Below, piece after piece: positions 23,560 through 34,172 of a stretch of DNA of 64,000 nucleotides. The DNA lies in NCBI RefSeq assembly GCF_963676685.1, contig NC_092356.1, positions 19,517,750-19,581,749 of the forward strand. Reading direction: 5' to 3'. The position numbers and the translations under genes are program-made. Below the pieces are notes generated by a model. That model had not been told where the DNA came from, did no database searches, and was given only the letters and a program-made list of their open reading frames with translations. The stretch is from Mytilus edulis (Eukaryota > Mollusca > Bivalvia > Mytilida > Mytilidae). Each line of letters opens with the position of its first letter. Position 1 is the stretch's first letter.

Positions 23560-24085
23560 ATCAACAGAGTAAAACTATGCTTGAGTCGGCCAAAACGGCG
23601 GTATTAAGAGATCACTGTTGTCTTGTCTTTCAAGATTTGTTTTACACATCTGTTTAATAAACTAAAAGGAGGAAATATATACAAGTTAGAATCAGTCCAG
23701 TCTATGGAAGAAGCATCTATAAAACTAGCATCAGGATAAGGTTTCCACGAACAAAACCTTTTTAATTTTATGTTGAGGCAAGATGCATATGAATCAATTT
23801 TGGGATCACCCCACAGTTCTCATATATTAAAACAAGTCTCTTTGTTTAACTGCAGTTGAACGTGATCATTGAACTTCCTAAATTCAATATCTGCTTTAGT
23901 ATTTTCAGTTTCAGCAATGTGGCTAGTAGTGGGCAAAACTTTTTTTCTGAAATAAATTTTGCAACAGAATTGCAACAGATTCTTTTAATTCCACCCATAT
24001 TATTGACACAGCTAACTTTTATAGTATTGTCAGTGAATATGTTCACATGACTTTGTGCAAACACTCCTACATGAAAATTCAAATG
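23560..24085 (-). pseudogene. DIRS-type retroelement RNase H/RT-end fragment
   Basis: Minus-strand translation gives HVNIFTDNTIKVSCVNNMGG near 24050-23990, matching the RNase H box of DIRS-like elements, where a DNT is followed by a Met-Gly dipeptide. Downstream come HIAETENTKAD, then LWGDPKIDSYASCLN, FCSWKPYPDA and IFPPFSLLNRC, ending in a PFWPTQA-like motif. These are ordered as in DIRS polyproteins. Stops and frameshifts break the frame. No tyrosine recombinase or terminal repeats were found, so only a fragment remains. A charged minus-strand segment at 24615-24790 might be a leftover of the gag-like ORF, but weakly. Confidence 0.7.
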
Positions 24086-24507
24086 ATTTCAAACCACGCA
24101 AAATGGCAATCATTTAAATAATTTATATGATGTTTTTCTTCTATCTTTAAAAATCCCATTACTTAAAATGTCAGTTACATTATTGGCCAACTGTTCATTT
24201 ATTGGTGGTGCATACTTTTCACCAGACCATTTTTTTTTCTAATTTTAGCAAATATCGTCTCTATACAAGAGTCAGATTTTTTTTAGACGGGGTCATCCCT
24301 TTTTTACTGCCTGCTTGGACATCGTCACAAGCGTTACCAAAACAATCAGACTAATTTCATCAAAATCATATTCTTAATCACATTCCTAAAGAGCGTCTAT
24401 CCTCTTATTCATAGAATCAACCCTGTGATTGGTTTTAGTCTGTTCCAACTAAATTTGCGTAAGAATATCAAGCATGTCATTGTTATTAGCATCATCGCTC
24501 AGACAAG
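24086..24507. other. No supportable gene
   Basis: AT-rich; possibly more DIRS-derived sequence but no readable motif. Confidence 0.35.
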
Positions 24508-24598
24508 ATATAAAAAAGAAGATGTGGTATGATAGCCAGTGAGACAACTCTCCACAAAATACCAAATGACACAAAAATTTACAACTATAGGTCACCGT
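24508..24598 (+). repeat. Family A copy, 3'-truncated
   Basis: AAGAAGATGTGGTATGATAG, GAGACAACTCTCCAC, and ACAACTATAGGTCACCGTAA, then it stops abruptly. Confidence 0.75.
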
Positions 24599-25529
24599 AA
24601 TTTGTCTTAAAATTAGACAGCGTACTCAGGGAAAGGTGCTTATCCTACGCAGCAGGCTTGGACAAAACTTTAGAAGTTTTCGACCTAGTTTTAAGCTCTT
24701 TATGTTTATCAAAGAGTAATTAGTCTTAATCATCTAGTCGTAGAAAGTCATCATCTATACTAGCTGCCTTCTTATTAGAGCTTTCTTACAAATTGACGAA
24801 AGGTACGAACGAACGTAAAGGGAGCACGTATTACATTTCCACAATAATAGTTAAAAGAGTCTTTGTTTTATCCGGTAAAACAGCATTCTTTTCTAAATCA
24901 AATTTAGCTTTCAAAAATAAGCATATCGCAAATAATACCCGCTTTTCGTATCAGAAAATAAAGCAAATAGTGTCATTATACACTTACGTGCATTACGCTA
25001 CCTGCGCAAACCACGATTACATACATTTTTGTAGGAATTGTCCAAACACGAGTTTCACGAATAATATATTAATGACATTATTGTAGTGCGTTAATCGTTT
25101 AACGACAAGGTTCACATTTATTTTATTTTTTTATGAGTACCTTTTCAGCAAATTTTCAACATGGATCATCGAGATTTGCAAAACAAGGATCTACAATGTT
25201 TTGCTAAAGCAATGTGAAATAAATCTAGGAAAACAGATTTTGTGATAAAGGTTTTTTTTCATTTATGTTATGGTAAATGACGAACAGTAATGTGAATCTT
25301 GTGATCGCAGGCAATAAATGTGAAACTAATGCGTTAATTGCAAATTCAGTTAAATATGAAAGTGACAAAGTTCACACAGTTAAACAATCATTAAATGACT
25401 AAAAAAAGAGAATCAAACCAAACAACAAGTAATGGGAGCATCCATTTAACTTCAAAAAGGGGAGGGGGTTATGGTTGTGGATTTCATAATGACGTTTTAA
25501 CACACAACATGCTTGGAAGATAGACGCAT
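24599..25529. other. No supportable gene
   Basis: One 97-codon plus-strand ORF at 24793-25086 has no domain, no splice context and no hydrophobic or coiled-coil pattern, and it is probably chance. The rest is AT-rich spacer. Confidence 0.4.
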
Positions 25530-25566
25530 TGACGTCCAGTGGCTAATATTTCATGAATGTTCAGTA
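25530..25566 (+). repeat. Family E fragment
   Basis: GACGTCCAGTGG, CTAATATTTCATG and ATGTTCAG, shared with 6095-6125. Confidence 0.5.
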
Positions 25567-25596
25567 TTTAAACGCAATCATCCGCAATAAAAACGG

Positions 25597-25742
25597 TTCC
25601 ATAATAGTTTTCAAAAGTACCAGGATTTTAATTTAGTACGCCAGATATGTGTTTCGTCTACATAAGACTCATCAGTGACGCTCATATCGAAAAATTTATA
25701 AAGCCAAACAAGTACAAAGTTGAAGAGCATTGAGAATCAAAA
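25597..25742 (-). repeat. Family C (356-bp unit) partial copy
   Basis: The reverse complement matches the end of the tandem unit at 50560-51418: GTCACTGATGAGTCTTATG, TAGACGAAACAC, GTACTTTTGAAAACTAT. This is a single dispersed copy, away from the tandem array. Confidence 0.8.
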
Positions 25743-25966
25743 ATTACAGATAAAAAGAATAACTACGGTTTATGAACACATCACAAGGTGACAATGAATA
25801 TTTCCCAAGGAGAGGTGGATTGGACGTCTTTTTTGCTTTGTTTTTTCTTCGGCCTTCCCTATATTTTGTTATCTCCTTTCATCTGGTGGTATAATATTGC
25901 GTCCCGTAATCCTATATCTCACGAAATAGCTAAGAATTTAAAAAGTGTCGTTGCATGTATGATAAC

Positions 25967-26218
25967 TCGAAATTTTAACTTTTCTTATCTCGACATTTTG
26001 ACTCTCTAAAATCTTGAAATTTCGACTTTTTGAAAAGTCGAAATTAGGACTTTTTAAAAATTGATTTTTTTTCTTTATACAAAGTCGAAATTTCGTCTTT
26101 AATCTCAAAATTTTGACTTTTTTAAAACTCGAAATTTCGTCTTTTCTAAACTCGAAATTTCGACTTCTTTTAAACTCTAAATTTTTTATTTTTTTTTAAA
26201 TTGAAAATTTCAACTTTT
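25967..26218 (+). repeat. Minisatellite of CTCGAAATTTCGACTTTTT units
   Basis: About ten degenerate units of roughly 22-28 bp built around CGAAATTTCGACTTTT. The core CGAAATTTCG is itself palindromic. No coding capacity. Confidence 0.75.
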
Positions 26219-26949
26219 CTTCAGTATTTATAGGTTTGCAATTATAACATTCACAGTCATTTATATCAGCAAGCGGAGAACCATATACATCATAAACTTG
26301 ATAAGAATGCATATATGAATAAACTTAATCATTTTAAAGAGGTTATTTTAGAAAGAAAATCTTGTTTTTTGCGGAAGAAGAAATGGAATGTATATTTCAC
26401 GTACAAATAGATTTCAAATCTGAACTTTATATATGTGTATCAGAGACAACCTCGTTATTCCGACGCACATATATTACGCCATATTTTTATTCAACAGTCT
26501 TATCTATAAAGACAAGGGTTAATAGTAGTGTCCTTTGAATGCCATCTCCTTTAGAGTTTAATCAATGTTCCAGAAAAAAGAACCACGTTTCAAAATTCCA
26601 AAACTAGAAAACTGAGCAGTTCATGAGTCGTCCTGAATATGCATGGCATATTTGTAACTTGATTTACCATTATTTAAACAAGGCAAAGTCAATGACTTGC
26701 TATTAGGAAATCAAACAGGCCATATTGTGTATATGATCATTTTTTGTGTGGGTTCTACATTGTCGATTTTTTGTTCACATATTCATCTAATCAAAAACTC
26801 ATTATTTTTCTTGGAATATCAACATAGCTATATATAAAAGAATGATCCTTTTCATATTCATTTTTTTTCTATCAACATACAATTGACAACAATTGGTTCA
26901 TCTCGTTTTCCTTTATCTTGAATTAGGTTGTTTTATATTTTGATATGCG
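26219..26949. other. No supportable gene
   Basis: AT-rich spacer without recognisable features. Confidence 0.45.
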
Positions 26950-27300
26950 GGAGCATTATCCATCTACTGTTAATAATATTTTATTTGTTTTTCATTTAGT
27001 GATAACTAAATCAATATTAATACCAATAAAAACATTACTCAACGATCTAATTAAATGTGTTGAAGTAGTAACCTTTTACAATAAGTTAATTAATGGATCG
27101 AAACGTTTACTCGGTTCATTTCTAAATATTCAGGCACGGTAAACAACATCTTCGTAAAAAAAGAGGATGTGCTATCCCATTTAAAATAAGTTTTCTAAAT
27201 ATACCACAAAACTTCATAGCGAAATTCTTATACATGTATCTATTTTAGAATTTAGTAAAGGTTTTAAGTAATTTGTGGTAAAGAGTTTGACCATAAACGT
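26950..27300 (-). pseudogene. Penelope-like retroelement fragment 2
   Basis: The minus strand matches, segment by segment, the 3' part of the larger Penelope-like fragment at 46955-47995. A shared example is GAGGATGTGCTATCCC followed by AATAAGTTTTCTA at 27163-27200 against 47118-47150. Stops are frequent. The 65-codon plus-strand ORF at 26945-27142 is its antisense shadow. Confidence 0.6.
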
Positions 27301-28084
27301 CATGTTAATATATGACGTTTACGAAAAACATCAGCAATATCATTTGTAAAGAAATAGTTCTTTTGAGTTTTATATTCTGCAATATTGTTTTTATTTGAAA
27401 TTATCATGGAAATGAAAAACATATTCTGTGATGCATTAATATTCATGTCATTATTACATCCTTTTTTTCCTGATTTGTTTCATGTTGCCTTTATATACCT
27501 TTTGCCTTTGAACTGATCTGAAACAAAGATTAAACTGTAGTGAGTTTTTAACAAGCCGAAGTTAGAACGCTCGTCAGTTTAAAAATAGGTATTGATAAAA
27601 AAGAAGTACAAACTAATGTCATTCTACTTACCGAATCTAGTCTACTCTGTATGAATATTTTTAGAAAAATACTTTTTATCCAGTCTTATTCTAATTTTAC
27701 TGAATGTTATTTCATTTGACTTTATCCATATTTTATATTTAAAAAATGAAGACAGTTGCTTATTCGCTGATAAAACAATTAATCAAATCATGTGTGCAAA
27801 CATAAATGGCGACAATGAATCAGCATATATCCACAAAGCACCTTCAATTCTATTTATATCTTTCTTTGTAAGTGATTTATCATGCGTTTATTGTTAAGGA
27901 ATTTGTGTTAGTTTTGTACATTAAAGTATCGTATTTGTTTTTAAACAGTAACATAATAATATTAATGTCGGTGTTAAAAATATAATTGTCGCATCAATGA
28001 CTCTAAAAACTAAATTTTTGAATATTAAAACATTAATAAAAAACAATAAATTTTAAAATGCAAAATCTTGCTAAGGATTTATAT
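27301..28084. other. No supportable gene
   Basis: AT-rich; a short palindrome-like CATGTTAATATATGACG segment near 27300. No gene seen. Confidence 0.4.
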
Positions 28085-28215
28085 AGATATAGGAAGATGT
28101 TGTATGAGTGCCAATGAGACAATTTTCCTACCAAGTCACAATTTATAAAAGTTAACCCTTATATATCAATGTAAGGTCTCCAACACGGAGCCTATGCTCC
28201 CACCAAACAGCTATA
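28085..28215 (+). repeat. Dispersed repeat family B fragment
   Basis: ATAGGAAGATGTTGTATGAG, CCAAGTCACAAT, AAAAGTTAACCCTTATA, then GGAGCCTATGCTC. It aligns with the family B copies in the lectin introns (38525 and 40795). Family B shares the head of family A but then diverges. Confidence 0.65.
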
Positions 28216-28774
28216 TATACCTTGACGTATATATGTCACAATATTTTGAAAACATCATCTCTTATTACATAACTTTACAGACAACGACAGTATCAATACT
28301 ATTTCATGTCTACAAATGATGGTGTCTTAATCGTCGGTTGAATCATTAGGATATAGAACACAAACCAGCTATTCTAAATAAGATCGACAATTGATAATAG
28401 AAACGGATCAAAGGATCAAAGATTAAAACCATACTATGTGTATTTCCTCTAACAGCTGCTTACATTCTGATAGTATATATTCTGAACGCTATAAAAATGA
28501 GTGAGTAACATTTGTATGAGTTTGAATGTCCCTTTTATATGTTTCTTTTAATATTTCTTTATGTTTTAAAGGTTCAAAAGGTTTGAAAGTGTCTAAATAT
28601 TCTTTATCAATGGATTGAATGCAAATCGAGATAAGCATTTTGGACTCCCGAAGTTAATAACACTTAATATTATCTTATTTTTTTCTAATTTGTAAATATA
28701 TCAAATTTATCAATTTATGAATTTTTTTTTATCCAGTCAGAATAAATGTAATATAGTAACATATTGGTAACAAA
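28216..28774. other. No supportable gene
   Basis: Upstream of the lectin pseudogene exon. I looked for a coiled-coil first exon here and found none. Confidence 0.4.
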
Positions 28775-28957
28775 ATATAAAAAAGAAGATGTGGCATGAT
28801 TGCCAATGAGACAACTCTCCACAAGAGACCAAAATGACACAGCAATTAAAAGCTATAGGTAACCGTAAAGCCATTAACAATGAGCTAAACCCATAAAAAC
28901 TAAGCCATAAAAGGCTCCTAAATGACAATGTTAAACAATTCAAACGAGAAAAGTTAT
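28775..28957 (+). repeat. Family A copy
   Basis: AAGAAGATGTGGCATGATTG, GAGACAACTCTCCAC, ATAAAAGGCTCC and CAATTCAAACGAGAAAA. 3'-truncated. Confidence 0.75.
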
Positions 28958-29284
28958 TTTCCAACAAATGGAAATCTATCGATTTCGAATATATAAGTGA
29001 ATAAATCAAAAAAGAGATTTAAAATTTAACAAATCTTTTTTTTTATTTTTATTTACAGTGGACCCACTAGAATGTTTTGGGGCTGGATAAAACGTGACGA
29101 CTTTGGCGCAATATATTGCTTCAGTAATAAAAAAATTGCCATGGGACGAAGCACAGGTATTTACGGAAACGATTATCATTTTTTTTTTCATGTCAACCCC
29201 TCCTTTTTCGCTGCAGTTGGGGTTAATCTGATTCCCTGAGTTTCTATATGTTACCTTGATTTGTCTCTTCGTTTCTAGCAAACG

Positions 29285-29790
29285 GGATTTTAACAGTGGT
29301 AAAAGAGGGACGAAAGATACAAGAGGGACAGTCAAACTCATAAATGGAAAATAAACTGACAACGCCATGGCTAAAAATGAAAAGACGAACAGACAAATAA
29401 TAGTACACATGACACAACACAGAAAACTAAAGAATAAACAACATGAATCCAACCAAAAAACTAGGGGTGACCTCAGGTGCTCCGAAAAGGTTAAGAAGAT
29501 CCTGCTCCACATGTGGCACCCGTCGTGTTGCTTGTGTGATAACAAATCCGGTAAATAGCATAATTCGGTAGGTCACATTCATGAAAGGGAAGGGGATTGT
29601 AGTTACGACGTAGGAAACATATCTGATATCAGTTGTGAAACGGTTATTCCATAACGGTCAACCAACTCGTGATGGTGTCAGTTGTAAACTACTGTCACCT
29701 TATCTCACAAGAGCTTTACAGCGAATTTAAGCAACCCTGATGGTTATCCCAGACATTGGAGCATCCAACCATCACAAATCATGTCTTGTA
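29285..29790 (+). repeat. Dispersed repeat family D, long copy
   Basis: AAGAGGGACGAAAGATAC, GGGACAGTCAAACTCATAAA, CTGACAACGCCATGGCTAAA, then a 350-bp body ending near CCAGACATTGGAGC. The first 100 bp match the copy at 20990-21086. It lies in the intron position of the lectin pseudogene. Confidence 0.7.
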
Positions 29791-31250
29791 CTTTAACCAA
29801 AAATATTAAAGGTGTTTACAAAAAATAAGATGCGTGAATGCATTTTTTAAGTACCTGCAAAGCAGTTAAATTTGACATTTTTGCTCTGAGGGGCAAAGTT
29901 AGAAACTTAATTTTACTTTTAGAAATCTCTGCCCAAATTCTGTATACGATAAGAAGCGAAAATATGAGGATTCTTATGCACAAGTTACACCATTCGAATG
30001 TACAACCAATAAGGTTGAGATCTGAAACTGATAGAAAACGTAAATAAAATTCATTAAATCTATTCTCAGTTTATGTATCATCGATATCAGTGTCATTTCT
30101 ATATATCTTCTGATATCTCAGAGTCAAACAATGACACTTTATATCATATTTGCCACTAAATATATTATGCAGTGCTGAACATTTGCTCTGTATGACAAAA
30201 AGCAATACACAAAATAACACATAGCATCAAATATATACCTTTTATAAAATTTGACAATTTTTAAATGTGAGCTGTATTTGAGATAACATCTTGATAACAA
30301 TTGTATTGACTGGCATCATTTTCAAAATATAACGCGAACCAACAAAGGTCGCTATATTTATCGCCTAGGTAAATTCTGGATCATATTTTCGTGGTCTGAT
30401 CCGATCCTATTTTCATGAAATATACAACAAAATATATAAATCACCTCATAAGAAGATCTGCGAAATTGAAGAACGGACTACAAGTGCATGTCAGTGATTT
30501 CCCTTTCATAGATTTTTATTAATAATTTCTCAATCCTCAATATCAAACATTGTTCAATAAATCCGTAATAAAATCAGCTATAGTTGCGTTTTTGACAGTT
30601 TAAGTTGAAATTTATCACGTTTATGAAAAGTTTGTCTTTTGCAAAAGAATAAATCGAGTTCATGAATAGTGTGCGACAAGGTAATTGATTTAAGTTGAAA
30701 CAGAGTGTCTATATACAAAGCGTGCTATTTAAAAAGTCAGCTAAAAATAAAAAAAAAAGAGCAATTGCAAGAGGCCGATCAATATCTTTACTGGTTGGAC
30801 CTTGAAAAGACAAAATGATTTACAGATACCATGTTAACCAATTACGTACATCATTTGTGTTATAAGGAAATAAAATCAAACAGGAAAATCGTCATTATAC
30901 AAGTGCACGTGTAATAGAAACTAATCAATTTATTTGTATCTAGTCATATTTATATCCAGGTCATATGCCTATTTGAAATGTTCGGAACTCGAGCTGAAAT
31001 ATTTGATTAACTACTTGCTCATTGTCTTTTTCTTGATTATATTTAGTACGATGTTTAAATTGTTGTAAACTAAAATTTGAGACTTGAATCAATTCGGTGG
31101 ACTTGAATTTTGCAGCTAATATCATCATAAAAATAATATATTTTTCTTCATTCATATTCTTTTTATTGGGTTGGGAATATGTCTATTTGAAAAATAATTG
31201 AAAATGTTGTTTAAAATAAAATGTCTTAATATAAATGTTTTTGTCTTTAG
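29791..31250. other. Intron-like spacer of the lectin pseudogene
   Basis: No ORF above 70 codons, no RNA gene recognised. Confidence 0.4.
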
Positions 31251-31326
31251 GAGCAATGCGGAACACAGAACGCATCATTTGAGAGTGAAGCCATGTGGCT
31301 GGAAGATTATTGTCGAACCTATTCAG

Positions 31327-32951
31327 GTTTGTTCTTTAAGTATTCTGCGCTCAAAGATAGACGACAAAACACCCCTTGATACATCAACTGCACCATATAC
31401 ATCGCCACAATATAACTGGGACGATGGTATCAAATGTTTTAGAAATACATGTTAACAATTTAAAACTTAATATACCAAATGATGAACTATGTTATATTAG
31501 GGAAAACATAAACGTTAGCTTGTGATATAAACAAAATTGTTTTAGATGCTTGTATAGTACAACCTTATTAAAGCTTCTCCCACAAAATTACAATTCAGTC
31601 GTGAAGATTGTATATATATTTTTTTAACTTAAGGACTAATTATACATTTAGTTTAAAACAAAGAACAACAATTGATCTTATAATCTTAAAATTTAATGAA
31701 AACTCTGATTATAACTTGTGCCCGACTGTTGCCTTCATCATGTGGTGAAATAATATCATCTTATAAATACATTCTCAACGTTCTATTGGTTCCCAGTATA
31801 TTTTCAATAGTTCGATAATTACATACTGATCTATGCTATCCACCAATATTTCTTTTGTCAAGAAATATTAATGGGTTCATCACACATGTAACTTTGTAAA
31901 ATCTACTGATCTGGTTATTGTCAATTTTCCTGTTTGAATAACAAAAACTGCTAGTGTATCATCAACATGCACAAGAATATTCAGAGCGTATAGTAAGAAA
32001 GGAATACATGAATGTTTATGATACTTCATGTGAACCAAAGTTTTGTTTTCATTGCGAAAATCAGAGACAACAATCACATTGATGGAACGTGAAACATTTG
32101 GATTTTGAACGATAACCTCGTCTCTGTTTAATATGCCAAGGTCAGCAATTTTATTCCCATTCCATTTTATATAAATTTTGAATTGACTTAGCCGAAACTT
32201 TCTCACATTTGTCTCAAATTCCCCAAATCACATATAAAAACAAATACACATTAAGAAACCAACGCTTACGACTGTTACACTATTTACAAAACTTAAGTAA
32301 AAAAGAGATATTTATCTGAGGAACAACAATATACAGGTTTTTTACAATGGATTGCGTCGAGATTAACACATATTGCTTTACGTCCTCTTCATAATTTCAC
32401 AGAACTGCATAAAATAGAGACAACAACAGTTAATCGATATCAAAAGCTCGCAGATTCATTTGAAAGATAATTTAATGTGAAGAAAGATTTCAATGAGTTC
32501 AAATTGGAGCAACACCTTATGCATTGGTAGTTTAAGTGTCTTCTGCTATGCATTCATCAGTCATGAAGGGAAGTCACTCTCACTCAAAATGTCACAATAA
32601 GGAAAAGGACACAATTGGTATTTTTTCTTAATTTGTATAAGTTGCAAAATTTAACTTCCACAAAAGGATTGGTTCTAATTTATTATCCACGCAACGCTGA
32701 AAGCTTCTTAAATTTTCATTCTTTTCCTTTTTTTTATTAAACCATCAAAATGTATTCATATAAGGTTTATAAAATATGTTAGCATCATATCAACATTTTT
32801 TTACGTTTTCTAACATTCGGAATGTCCCGATCGTCCTATCATAATAAATGTAAAGAGCTTCAGTGTCGAAGTAAACTAAACGTATATCAAAGCAACAGAA
32901 AAAGTGGACAAAAACTAAAAGCAAAACAAGTTTATATACGAATTAGCATTA
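31327..32951. other. No supportable gene
   Basis: A 108-codon minus-strand ORF at 31880-32206 has no recognisable domain or splice context and no hydrophobic core pattern. I treat it as chance, with low certainty. Confidence 0.35.
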
Positions 32952-33214
32952 TTAAGACGTAAAAAGGTCGGGTAATGAAGCATCATCATCATCATTTATA
33001 TCTGTCAGGTGTGTATTGATGTTTTTACAAAGGTCTGATGCTTGACATTGACAAAGTTCAGTACAGGACAAATTCTGTTCAAAACACACACAACTTTTAC
33101 TGCAAACTGATTTTCCTTTGCATGTGCACACCAAATCTTGAAGGAAGTCAGCTGACATTTGACCTTCAAACAAAACAGGTTCAAGATCACACTTTCCTTC
33201 TTTCCAACCAAACT
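32952..33214 (-). pseudogene. C-terminal cysteine-rich fragment of a transposon-type protein
   Basis: Minus-strand translation from about 33214 reads FGWKEGKCDLEPVLFEG, then DFLQDLVCTCKG, SVCSKSCVCFEQNLSC, TELCQCQ and ends at a stop in 32952. The dense C-x-C pattern resembles tesmin/CXC-like zinc modules. It is the same kind of C-terminus as in the broken protein at 54644-57246, and from memory it matches a family of high-copy uncharacterised proteins in cnidarian and molluscan genomes. The preceding CTACAG could be a splice acceptor. Only this tail is visible, with no inverted repeats around it. Confidence 0.6.
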
Positions 33215-33829
33215 GTAGAGGCGATCCAATAGCAGACTTTGCGATATGTGCACTATTACTGATACCTGTATTACATAGACTTCACTCATTTTATTCGTAT
33301 TTATAAATTACCAATAAGGGCGCTTTCATTTAAACGTTGCAACAAATAAAATATGTAGCAGGATAAAAACCACTACTACATTTGTTAACATTGTGAATGA
33401 TACAAATACACACTAATCAAACACATAAAGCCTTTGTGGCAAATAAATTCACCTGATCACTGTCATGATTGATTTTCTCGCATAATTAGATAACACGCGT
33501 ATGATTTGAATCTACATTGTTTTTCACATGATGGTTTCAAATTTTGCACCTAAACATTGGTCTTTTCCTTGTATTCCTTTTTTATGCATAGACATAATGT
33601 GTCTAATGGAAAACAGTTTCTATTTACTGATAATGTAACAAAACTTTAAATATGTTTAGCAAAAATACAAGAAAATAATACAGAAAAAATATTGGATAAG
33701 TGTTGACGAAATATTAACCACTGGTTCTTACTTCTTGTCTTTTTTAAAAATACAAAAAAAAACATACATCAAAAAACATATTTTCGATCAAATGGCAGTT
33801 GCTATCAAATAATTCGTTTCTGTATGTGT
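33215..33829. other. No supportable gene
   Basis: AT-rich spacer; may include decayed upstream parts of the cysteine-rich fragment. Confidence 0.35.
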
Positions 33830-34012
33830 TGGCCTTTTTGTAGTTTGTGTTGCTTCGGTGTTCCCGTAGTTCCTGTAGTTCCTTTGTTTTCTTTTTGTAG
33901 TTGATGTGTTTTCCTCAGTTTTGATTTGTAACCCGAATTTGTTTTTTTTCTCAATCGATTTGTGACTTTTGAACACCGGTATTCTAATCTTGCCTTTATT
34001 ATATGTGGGGGG
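33830..34012 (-). repeat. Dispersed mussel-type repeat (family G)
   Basis: Plus-strand text TTTGTAACCCGAATTTG, CTCAATCGATTTGTGA and TTGAACACCGGTATTC. I recognise it from memory as a common bivalve interspersed repeat, and no second copy is in this window. Overlapping minus-strand ORFs of 62 and 91 codons are in this repeat and are not genes. Confidence 0.45.
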
Positions 34013-34084
34013 GGACCCGCCTTATAGCAGTCGTTCATTAGTAAAAGATAAAAATTATAAAGAGATTTCGGACACGACACGACA

Positions 34085-34172
34085 TTGCTGATTGTTGAAG
34101 GCCGAGAATTTTAATTGTTAATTGTTGTGTAATTTGGTCTCTTGTGAAGAGTTGTTTAATTTGCAATTATTT
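34085..34172 (-). repeat. Family A head fragment
   Basis: The reverse complement carries CACAAGAGACCAAATTACAC and CGGCCTTCAACAATCAGC, as in the other family A copies, with more divergence. Confidence 0.55.

Larger units (their letters stand above)
29059..31326 (+). pseudogene. Broken C-type lectin: two recognisable CRD exons
   Basis: Exon-like block 1 (29059-29156) follows an ATTTACAG acceptor and reads DPLECFG, then in another frame GWIKRDDFGAIYCFS, then in a third frame LPWDEAQ before a GTATTT donor. It matches exon 2 of the intact lectin (CRSGWIRSDDFGACYFFS, SWNDAH). Two frame breaks, one at a run of seven A, disrupt it. Exon-like block 2 (31251-31326) follows TCTTTAG, reads EQCGTQNASFESEAMWLED and matches lectin exon 3 with a 15-bp in-frame deletion. 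Its boundaries keep the same phases. Neither a stalk exon nor a proper last exon was found, so it is a pseudogene. A frame break at the A-run could partly be an assembly error. Confidence 0.72.

Noticed and set aside
26945-27142. 65-codon plus-strand ORF
   Set aside because: It is antisense to a Penelope-like fragment recognised by homology with the copy at 46955-47995.
29006-29545. 179-codon minus-strand ORF
   Set aside because: It runs antisense across the lectin pseudogene exon and a family D repeat. Its hydrophobic look comes from the repeat composition.
31880-32206. 108-codon minus-strand ORF
   Set aside because: No recognisable domain, signal, splice context or neighbour relation; left uncalled, though a protein search could change this.
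33788-34080. Minus-strand ORFs of 62 and 91 codons
   Set aside because: They coincide with a dispersed mussel-type repeat and have no domain.
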